Part shown: positions 57,491-64,000 of the stretch, one piece after another | How the letters are laid out: every line of letters begins with the position of its first letter | Numbering within the stretch: the first letter of the stretch is position 1 | From: Pseudoalteromonas haloplanktis ATCC 14393 | Lineage (GTDB): Bacteria; Pseudomonadota; Gammaproteobacteria; Enterobacterales; Alteromonadaceae | Direction of reading: 5' to 3' | NCBI RefSeq assembly: GCF_000238355.1 | Contig: NZ_AHCA01000001.1 | Span: 868,001 to 932,000 of the forward strand | DNA length: 64,000 bases | Notes under the pieces: generated by a model | The model's input: only the letters and a program-made list of their open reading frames with translations | What the model was told of the DNA's origin: nothing | The model's database searches: none | Position numbers and translations under genes: made by a program

Positions 57491-58567
57491 TTAAACTCCC
57501 TCATCAAAAACTTGATTATTATTAAATGCACCTTGAGTAACGGTGAATTTTCCTTGGCCAATTAAATTATTATTTGCGTTTGTTTCAACGATAAAAGCAG
57601 CCTCTGCTGGATCTTCGCTTTGTGTATCTAAATCCCTTACTTGCACGCTCAACCCTCTTGGGGCGGGGCCACCCGGTTGCATCAGTGGCATAGGTGGGGT
57701 GTTTTTAGAGTTAGAGATCATTAAATCGCCTTGGCGTACGGCGGGTTTGCCTTCTATGAGCACGTTAAATGAGCCGAGTATAAATTCGGCTTCGCCATCA
57801 TTGGTGCCACTGATAATGCCTTTTTTATTACCTGGAGAGTCGCCTGAGCTTTGTGAAAAGGTGCTTTTTATATTAGCGGCACCATTGCCATTTACTTTTA
57901 CTGAGCTGGCAACGTCAGTTACATCGCTGGCTTGTGCTTTGTTAGGGTAAGGTATTGGCACAACACTTGGCCCTACGGTAGTTAAACATACGTCAATGGT
58001 CATTAATTTTCCGCCACTATCAGTATGAACAGCGGTGCGGCCATTTATAAGCACATTTTGCCCTGATACGGTGGCGGTTTGAGCCGCCTGTGATTGAGTG
58101 TCTTTGGTGAGCTGCTCTTGGTTACCAGCTTGCCAACCTAAATGCGTTGATACTAAATCTAAGAATGCTTGCGCGTTACTAATGGGTTTATTTACATCCA
58201 TATTGGTTTGCGCCTCGTTCCATGGCAGCCTAGGTTCGTTTTTTTGGTTATCCCATTGTGGTGGTGGAATAATGTAATCAGGTATAAAAATATTCACCAT
58301 TTCACCAAGGGTTTTCTCGCGGTATTTGGGTCGGCCAATTTCGGCTAGAAAGGCGGCGTCACCACTGGCTTTATCTTCAAAGATAGCAATGCCGTTGGCT
58401 TTGCCTAGTGCGCCATTACTGCGGGCGCTATTGTTAAGCCCTAACAGTGTTGGGTTGTTATGTCGCCATGTGACTGAGCCACCGGTGCGCACATCGGCGA
58501 TCAGTGCGTCAATATCATATTGTACGCTGCCTGTTTGTTTGCCTGCTGCGGCGTTAATATAAGGCAT
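57491..58567 (-). CDS. PAAR-like (DUF4150) tip protein
   Basis: A 358-residue protein with an N-terminal region (about 1-150: GSVTWRHNNPTLLGLNN, resembling a peptidoglycan-binding or structural module) and a C-terminal PAAR-like DUF4150 domain at about 165-300 (NGRTAVHTDSGGKLMTIDVCLTTVGPSVVPIPYPN and EGKPAVRQGDLMISNS). Such tips sit on the VgrG spike and carry the effector. Its ATG overlaps the stop of the thiolase-like gene and its stop abuts the effector, a sign of a coupled delivery unit. Confidence 0.88.
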   Translation of the reverse strand: MPYINAAAGKQTGSVQYDIDALIADVRTGGSVTWRHNNPTLLGLNNSARSNGALGKANGIAIFEDKASGDAAFLAEIGRPKYREKTLGEMVNIFIPDYIIPPPQWDNQKNEPRLPWNEAQTNMDVNKPISNAQAFLDLVSTHLGWQAGNQEQLTKDTQSQAAQTATVSGQNVLINGRTAVHTDSGGKLMTIDVCLTTVGPSVVPIPYPNKAQASDVTDVASSVKVNGNGAANIKSTFSQSSGDSPGNKKGIISGTNDGEAEFILGSFNVLIEGKPAVRQGDLMISNSKNTPPMPLMQPGGPAPRGLSVQVRDLDTQSEDPAEAAFIVETNANNNLIGQGKFTVTQGAFNNNQVFDEGV

Positions 58568-59472
58568 TAGTTTTCACTCCTTGAAATTTTGACTAGCTGC
58601 TCATTAGGTGCATTAAAAATAGCAAAAACCTGCTCAAGTGTACGTGTAAGGGGGTTGCATAAATAGCTCTGCGCTAAGGTCAGTGCAGCTAAAGTGTTTG
58701 CAGTTCCTTGAAACCCTAAGGTGGTTACAAGCTCTGCACTGTCGATAAGCGGCTGTCCTTGTTGGTACAATTTTTGTGTATTAGCGTACCATTTTTTTTG
58801 CCATGCAAGTGATTGATCACCTGCAAATATGTAGCTATCTTGACTAGTGCAATTGGCCTGTGTGAGCTGTGTGCACAATGCTCCTTCATAGATATGTGCA
58901 TTAAGGCTACCTTGAGGATGTACTAATAAGGCGTATCCGCCTTCACCGTTGATCACCCCTGGCGGACCATTTAGCACTTGCACTGTGGTGTGTTTGGCTT
59001 GCTCACTAACAAACTGATAACTAACACATGAATCAACAGCAATGACTAACGTGTCGTTGCTAAGTTGAGTTAAGTCACAATAAGCCATTTGCGTATAAGC
59101 CGGGATTTGTTCAGGGATATACTCGTTGAGCAGCTCATTGAGTATTTCGTCTGCGATAACAGGTTGTGCCAGTTCATCAACTGGCAGTAAAAATAGCATT
59201 TGGCTGATACGCTCGGTTTGCCTAAGGGTGGCAATATCTATTTGCTCAAGTAGATGCGAGAGCATTAATATGCAGCGCGTTGCTCTATCAAGTTGCGCAA
59301 GCTCTTCTATTTCAACAAAAATATACGGCGCATCTAAACTAATATCACACCTAATTAATGCTTTACTAGGCTTTGAAAACAGCATTTTATTAGCCACTGC
59401 TGTATATAAGCTGCTTGGCGTACAGCCGGCAGCATTAATATGATAAAGACTGTCAAAAGTAAGTTGTGCCAT
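58567..59472 (-). CDS. Thiolase-fold protein of T6SS effector module
   Basis: A roughly 301-residue protein with features of a degenerate ketosynthase/thiolase fold (for example GPPGVINGEGGYALLV and LGFQGTANTLAALTLAQSYL). A catalytic Cys in the usual place is not evident. Thiolase-like proteins occur in T6SS effector operons next to DUF2169 and DUF4150 genes and are thought to help load effectors. The ATG at 59472 lies 1 bp after the DUF2169 stop. Confidence 0.7.
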   Translation of the reverse strand: MAQLTFDSLYHINAAGCTPSSLYTAVANKMLFSKPSKALIRCDISLDAPYIFVEIEELAQLDRATRCILMLSHLLEQIDIATLRQTERISQMLFLLPVDELAQPVIADEILNELLNEYIPEQIPAYTQMAYCDLTQLSNDTLVIAVDSCVSYQFVSEQAKHTTVQVLNGPPGVINGEGGYALLVHPQGSLNAHIYEGALCTQLTQANCTSQDSYIFAGDQSLAWQKKWYANTQKLYQQGQPLIDSAELVTTLGFQGTANTLAALTLAQSYLCNPLTRTLEQVFAIFNAPNEQLVKISRSEN

Positions 59473-59473
59473 A

Positions 59474-60508
59474 TTATTTTTCTTCACCGCTATTATGCAC
59501 TGAGGCAACCAGTATCTGGCTATTTGCGCCGATTTTTTTAATACTGATATGGCCGCGCCAAAGCAATGAAAAACATTGGGCGTCAGCGTCAATCACTAAG
59601 GTATCGCAACGCATACTTAGCCGCTCGCGCGCGAGTGTATTTACAACTTCCACTATAGGTGGCAAGTGTGGCAACTCTATACGTTGCTGTTGTCCATATT
59701 GCTGCAAAGGGTAAAGCCCAGTTAACTGACATGCCCAGCCTTTGCTAAACTCAGCATCAATTTGCTGATCAACGGGCGCTGTGTTGTATAAATCTTTTGG
59801 TTGTGCGGTTTTAAACGGGTACTCCCCCGCCATTAGGGCTGTTTCGTCTATTTCTGGTAAGCGTTCAACTCGTGGCGACCAGTGACTTGGTATTGCTGCA
59901 AAGCTTGCGACCGGTGTGATGTGGCTTGGTTTTCTGAGTAATGAGTTAGCGTATTCAACACTGGGTAACTGCTGGCCAACCGCGTGCTTATTTTTAAGTT
60001 TAAAACCACGGCCGATTGGGTTTTCTAAGAACGTGTTGCTCTCGTTATTTAGCTCTTTGCCACCAAAAGCCTGCATATAATTGAGTGCCACTGGGGTAAT
60101 AATATCTGGATCTGTAGCTACTGGCCCAAGCAACGAACGTCGCCAATAACGTGCTCCGGTTACGCGTAAACGTTTTTTAAATAACGGCTGAGAGGGAGAG
60201 TCAAGCCCTAGCTCAACTTCAATGACGCGCGCGTCTTTACCTTTTGGTGGATAAGCAGTGCAATTACCGTACACTTCAAAACCCTGTTTAAAAGCAACCT
60301 GTTCGTTTACTTCACAAAGAGGCGAATTACTGGGTTCATCTTGGTAATCATCAGCAATTATAATTTCAGGGCCAGGCTCAATTGCGGTTACTTTACCTTG
60401 CTCATTAAATTCATAACTTTGTTTAACAAGTACAATTTGACCTTCAGTACTATCCTCTAGCCAGCCGCTGAAAGTACTTGCTTGCCAAGATGAAAAGTTA
60501 TGCAGCAT
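59474..60508 (-). CDS. DUF2169 T6SS adaptor
   Basis: A roughly 344-residue protein of the DUF2169 family, with LVKQSYEFNEQGKV, the RWRRSLLGP-like block ARYWRRSLLGPVATDP, the ALNYMQAFGG segment and ENPIGRGF. DUF2169 proteins act as adaptors that fit PAAR/DUF4150 effectors to VgrG. The start at 60508 (MLHNFSSWQ) overlaps the preceding gene by 11 bp. Confidence 0.88.
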   Translation of the reverse strand: MLHNFSSWQASTFSGWLEDSTEGQIVLVKQSYEFNEQGKVTAIEPGPEIIIADDYQDEPSNSPLCEVNEQVAFKQGFEVYGNCTAYPPKGKDARVIEVELGLDSPSQPLFKKRLRVTGARYWRRSLLGPVATDPDIITPVALNYMQAFGGKELNNESNTFLENPIGRGFKLKNKHAVGQQLPSVEYANSLLRKPSHITPVASFAAIPSHWSPRVERLPEIDETALMAGEYPFKTAQPKDLYNTAPVDQQIDAEFSKGWACQLTGLYPLQQYGQQQRIELPHLPPIVEVVNTLARERLSMRCDTLVIDADAQCFSLLWRGHISIKKIGANSQILVASVHNSGEEK

Positions 60509-61667
60509 GGTCGCCCTCCGCTTTTTCACTTAACAAACTTTGCCATTGCGATGCACTTTGTTGAACGTGAAATAACGCGCATGCACTTGTTAAGTCAAAA
60601 TGTGGCGCAATAACGCGTTGTACGATAGATCCTGCTAATTTTTCGAGTTTTTGGACGCTATTGGCCTTACTAAAACTTATTCCCATCAGTAATTGCTCAC
60701 CTTTTTGCATTGCAAAGGCTTGCCTTGCGTGCTCAGCATCATCAAGGTTAATTCCGCTTTGCGGTTTTACTTCACTGTTATCACTGACGACTGACATTTT
60801 TTCAGCTTTGGCAAGCGGTCTATCGGTTAATATAAGCCAAGCGGCATAAGCACTTTGCTGGGTGACGGCGACTGCCATTAAATCCATCACTAATGGCAGC
60901 GCTTGTTTATAAACAAAATGACTTAATACAAATAAACAGTGATCAGGGTTTGCTTTGCAAAATAATGCACAAGGCTCGTACCAACGGCTGTCATTAAGTA
61001 AACCCGCTAACGCGAGTAATTGTGCTTTTTGGAGTTCATCAGCGGTTTTTGCAAACACTTTAAATAGTTTATCGCTTACATCTTCATGCCCTGCACAATA
61101 GCTATTTACCAGGGTAGCAAAGGCTATATTAAAGTCCTCATGTAATATTGCAGCATGTGATTCACTAATGGTAAGTGGTTGTGAAAAAACTATTTTTTTT
61201 ACTACTTCAGGGGGTTGTTCTTTGCCTTCAAGTATACTGGTTCGTAGCGCTTTTAAGCCATTTAGCTGCCAATGATCTCGATGGTGTTGCAACAACTCAA
61301 AGTGAGCTAACTGCTGGGTGTTTCTAAGGTTATTAAAGTGTGCAGTAATGTCACTCACCGGCGAATAAAATAAATCACAGGCAACTACGCGATAGATATC
61401 ACTATGCTCGTCATTGTTAAGCGCCAGCTCGCACAATGCTTGCCATGTCAGTTCGCTGACTTGAGTTAAGCTTTTTCCAGCAAAATAGTCCGTTGGCGCA
61501 TCACTTTTCAAGTCGCTCAACGTATATAAATGATTGAGTAACTGATTGTCGATCACACTAAAACGAGCGAGCGAAAATCCCCCTTGTTGCAACAACTTTT
61601 GCCGATGCTTTAACAAAGTAGTTAGGCGCTGTTTATGCAGTTTTACTTTATACACAGGTGCAAACAT
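60498..61667 (-). CDS. Unrecognised helical protein of T6SS module
   Basis: A 389-residue soluble protein, largely alpha-helical and Leu/Ala-rich, with repeat-like helix pairs reminiscent of HEAT or TPR solenoids (for example AQLLALAGLLNDSRWYEPCALF). No catalytic motif is seen and I cannot name a family. It lies between the DUF6484-like and DUF2169 genes with 4-11 bp spacing or overlap, so it belongs to the spike/effector module, perhaps as a chaperone or adaptor. Confidence 0.7.
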   Translation of the reverse strand: MFAPVYKVKLHKQRLTTLLKHRQKLLQQGGFSLARFSVIDNQLLNHLYTLSDLKSDAPTDYFAGKSLTQVSELTWQALCELALNNDEHSDIYRVVACDLFYSPVSDITAHFNNLRNTQQLAHFELLQHHRDHWQLNGLKALRTSILEGKEQPPEVVKKIVFSQPLTISESHAAILHEDFNIAFATLVNSYCAGHEDVSDKLFKVFAKTADELQKAQLLALAGLLNDSRWYEPCALFCKANPDHCLFVLSHFVYKQALPLVMDLMAVAVTQQSAYAAWLILTDRPLAKAEKMSVVSDNSEVKPQSGINLDDAEHARQAFAMQKGEQLLMGISFSKANSVQKLEKLAGSIVQRVIAPHFDLTSACALFHVQQSASQWQSLLSEKAEGDHAA

Positions 61668-61671
61668 AGTG

Positions 61672-62091
61672 CTAGTTAAGCCTAATTGGCCAACCAGCCA
61701 AGGTTAAATCTTGTTCACTATTCGCTGTTATATCTCGCCCTTCAAGCACGATAGTGCCATCAGCAAATACCTCAATGCTGCCTTTGGCTGTTTGCAAGCT
61801 AACACTTTGCTGTGCTGCAATCACAATGTGGCCTTGAGCATTATTGATCTGCGCTGCCGGTGCTTGATCAGGTTGTGCTAATAGTGCAGTTACAATAAAA
61901 CCCTGACCGGTATGCGCTAATAGTACATTTGCGCCAATCTCTGCTGTGCTGACATGGGCACCTTGAGCCACTATTGAGTATTCAATATCGTTAATCACCA
62001 CCGCTTTAATACGACCAAAGCTGTCTATGCCACTCACTGTAGCAAGGTGTTGATCGTGCTTAAAAATACTTTGAATGTGTGCACTCATCAC
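61672..62091 (-). CDS. DUF6484-like protein beside VgrG
   Basis: A 139-residue protein with an N-terminal domain resembling DUF6484 (VSGIDSFGRIKAVVINDIEYSIVAQGAHVSTAEIGANVLLAHTGQGFIV), then a short beta repeat region echoing the VgrG tail (GSIEVFADGTIVLEGRDITANSEQDLTLAG). It lies 6 bp after vgrG and is likely a spike-associated component. Confidence 0.65.
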   Translation of the reverse strand: MMSAHIQSIFKHDQHLATVSGIDSFGRIKAVVINDIEYSIVAQGAHVSTAEIGANVLLAHTGQGFIVTALLAQPDQAPAAQINNAQGHIVIAAQQSVSLQTAKGSIEVFADGTIVLEGRDITANSEQDLTLAGWPIRLN

Positions 62092-62097
62092 TATTCC

Positions 62098-64000
62098 TTA
62101 GTTATTACTAATTGCACTGCCTTTCACAGCAATGTTGCTCGCTGATAAGGTGATTGTAGTGGCGTCTATAGTTAAGTTGCCTCCTGCATCAATCTCAATG
62201 CTGGCGCCTCCTTGGCTTAATTGAATTGAACCTCGGCCATCGGCTTTAATCGTGATATTAGCACCACTACTAATATCAATATCGCCATTAGGTGCTTGCA
62301 GCGCTAAGTTACCGTCAACCGAATAAACGCTAACATCTTGATCCCCTTGTAGTTTAAGTTCCTGATCGGCTTTAAGTTCTAAGCTGCCGTCGGTTGCTTC
62401 AATGCGAGTGTTTGCAGTGGCCTTTAGGGTAAGATCCGCCGCGGAATTAACGGTAATATCGCCTTCTCGGGTTTGTATTTGTAGATTATTTTCAACTCGC
62501 GTAGTGAAGTCATTAGCAACCGTAAACGTAGCGTCATTTTCAGCAACAAATTGTAAGTTCTCTTTGGCTGAAATTTTCACATCGCCATCTACAGACTTAA
62601 GCGTTGCCTGATGAGCACCATTAGTGGCATCAAGCAGTAATTGGTTTTTATTATTTTTATTAGCTAGACTGATTTTTTCTTCGCCGCTTTTATCATCCAT
62701 TATCAAGCTATGACCCGCTTTAGTAACGAGTTTATTTTCAGTTGGATTTTGGCTTGTTACCGGATTTGGAGCATTTTGGTTGTATAACGCACCTAGAATA
62801 ATGGGTCTGTCTAAATCGCCATTTTCACCGCAAACTAATACTTCAGTGCCTTGTGTGAGCGGAAAGTGCATGCCATGACCGCTGCCGCCATAGGGCTGCA
62901 TTAAGCGTGTGGGGCGACTTTGTTGACCTTGACCGTCTTGATTAAAGGGCAGTTTTACAACGTAATTCCCATCATCATCAATTTCTTGCTCAATCAGTGC
63001 GTTAAAAGTTGCAAACACACGTCTTTCTGGCAGTAAAGGTGCTTTGAACTGTTGATCCGACGGGATCAAGTATGCTTGATTTTTATAGGTTAACCCTTTG
63101 ACATTAGCACCATATTCCACACCGGCTTGTTGGCTGCCTTTATGATCAACCCGCACAACCAAATATTGGCCATTATGATCTGTATGATCATAAATAGTTA
63201 AAATCATTCCAGGTCTAAGTGCTCTGCAATCACTGTCGATAATCAATTGCTCGCGTTGACAGTCAAATGCTTGCTGGCGAGTTGTAGCAAGCGTACTACC
63301 CTCGCCTGATGTAGCATAGTTATTACCATAATGACTGTCTTCACCAAACCCTGGTTGCGACGCGCTATTTTGCGCCGACACTTGTAAATTGCCTGGGGCA
63401 CGATAGTTATAATCGTTTAATGTTGTGCTTTGCGGCTGGAGCTGGCCTTGACGGCTGATCGCGAAGATTGTTTCGCTGGTGCGTACTTGTCCAGATGGCG
63501 GCACATAACTTAAATTTACCTCATCAAAGCTATTCGCTATATCTTTACTACTATTACACACTTTAAAAGTACACTCTGCGCCAGTTTGCTCTACAAAACT
63601 ATAAACAAAGCCATGTTTGCGCATTAAACGTGTCACAAACTCATAATCGGTTTCATTATATTGTACAGTCATGTCGAGGCTGGGGCCGCTGGCCTGCATA
63701 CTAAACTTTTGCATTGGAAAGCCGGCTTTAGTAAACACACTTTTAATGATGGCCGCGGGATCCATAGCCGTAAACACACGATTAGAATGTTGATGTTTAA
63801 GCAAGGTTAAATAAGAGCTCAACACTAACGTGTAATGGTAGCCTTGATGACTTTTACCATGAGCGATAAAACGGCTCAGCAAACCTGAAATAGTGCGATC
63901 AGTCATTGACCACACTAAACTTAAACTCGCATCTTTGCCGAGTAATGATTGCGCTGTTAGATGCTCCTGACTCAATACTTGAATACTAAATTCATAGTCT
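62098..64000 (-). CDS. vgrG: Type VI spike protein VgrG, N-terminus outside window
   Basis: The frame is open to base 64000, so about 633 C-terminal residues are seen. The gp27/gp5-like part is clear (VFTAMDPAAIIKSVFTKAGFP, YNETDYEFVTRLMRKHGFVYSF), followed by a gp5-like OB fold (VKLPFNQDGQGQQSRPTRLMQPY-like, GEN-DLDRPIILGALYNQ) and a C-terminal beta-helix of repeated short strands. Upstream residues (EFSIQVLSQEHLTAQSLLGKD) match the usual VgrG N-terminus, so the start lies not far outside. No extra effector domain is seen on its tail. Confidence 0.93.
   Translation of the reverse strand, partial: DYEFSIQVLSQEHLTAQSLLGKDASLSLVWSMTDRTISGLLSRFIAHGKSHQGYHYTLVLSSYLTLLKHQHSNRVFTAMDPAAIIKSVFTKAGFPMQKFSMQASGPSLDMTVQYNETDYEFVTRLMRKHGFVYSFVEQTGAECTFKVCNSSKDIANSFDEVNLSYVPPSGQVRTSETIFAISRQGQLQPQSTTLNDYNYRAPGNLQVSAQNSASQPGFGEDSHYGNNYATSGEGSTLATTRQQAFDCQREQLIIDSDCRALRPGMILTIYDHTDHNGQYLVVRVDHKGSQQAGVEYGANVKGLTYKNQAYLIPSDQQFKAPLLPERRVFATFNALIEQEIDDDGNYVVKLPFNQDGQGQQSRPTRLMQPYGGSGHGMHFPLTQGTEVLVCGENGDLDRPIILGALYNQNAPNPVTSQNPTENKLVTKAGHSLIMDDKSGEEKISLANKNNKNQLLLDATNGAHQATLKSVDGDVKISAKENLQFVAENDATFTVANDFTTRVENNLQIQTREGDITVNSAADLTLKATANTRIEATDGSLELKADQELKLQGDQDVSVYSVDGNLALQAPNGDIDISSGANITIKADGRGSIQLSQGGASIEIDAGGNLTIDATTITLSASNIAVKGSAISNN

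Noticed and set aside
57491..58567. PAAR gene as a fused effector
   Set aside because: The N-terminal 150 residues show no recognised toxin motif and the separate 1070-residue gene is the clear effector.

Overview
The window looks like chromosomal DNA of a marine gammaproteobacterium, most probably Pseudoalteromonas or a close relative in the Alteromonadales. This is inferred from the AT-rich gammaproteobacterial coding style, a Vibrio-type M9 collagenase and a subtilase with P and PKD domains, TonB-dependent sugar uptake, a periplasmic catalase paired with an ankyrin protein, and a structured intergenic repeat of a kind I associate with Pseudoalteromonas. No rRNA, tRNA, CRISPR array or intact insertion sequence was seen.

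Layout. 1-2700: the 3' end of a YfcC-type carrier, a parvulin isomerase, an outer-membrane-like hypothetical protein and a DCC-family thiol protein. 2.7-9.4 kb: a GH63 glycosidase coupled to a POT/MFS transporter, divergent from a large HExxH lipoprotein. 9.4-14.1 kb: a ferric-iron ABC operon behind a promoter whose -10 box is overlapped by a Fur-like box; its first gene is an unrecognised helical periplasmic protein. 14.1-18.7 kb: M9 collagenase and a CSS/EAL phosphodiesterase. 19.0-26.6 kb: a sucrose regulon (LacI regulator, sucrose phosphorylase, MFS carrier, TonB receptor, fructokinase) with matching palindromic operators; the one before the receptor lies inside a 38-bp perfect palindrome. 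26.6-29.6 kb: NTF2-like protein, DsbA-like protein and MBL-fold protein, with a divergent LysR regulator. 30.0-31.4 kb: a CstA-type transporter. 31.6-37.6 kb: a mannitol operon (HAD phosphatase, SorC regulator, NCS1-type permease, mannitol dehydrogenase, fructokinase). 37.9-40.3 kb: a periplasmic catalase/ankyrin pair separated by a MITE-like element. 40.4-42.9 kb: secreted subtilase.

43.2-48.5 kb holds a curli-type amyloid locus: a very large curlin-repeat subunit, then csgE, csgF and csgG, with a CsgD-like LuxR regulator a little further on. A GC-rich hairpin separates the fibre gene from the secretion genes, and a terminator-like hairpin lies in the 600-bp leader region. 48.7-52.3 kb is an MFS/SGNH/DsrE/flavodoxin group divergent from soxR. 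Its promoter carries an almost perfect SoxR box in the 19-bp spacer typical of SoxR-activated promoters.

52.3-64.0 kb, all on the minus strand, is a type VI secretion effector island: VgrG (running off the window), a DUF6484-like protein, an unrecognised helical protein, a DUF2169 adaptor, a thiolase-fold protein, a PAAR-like (DUF4150) tip, a 1070-residue VasX/BTH_I2691-like membrane effector, a DUF6708-like membrane protein that is the best immunity candidate, and two small genes. Adjacent genes mostly overlap or abut, so the module probably works as one transcript. This island, the curli locus and the NCS1-containing mannitol operon are the most interesting parts. All family assignments were made by reading motifs; no database search was run.
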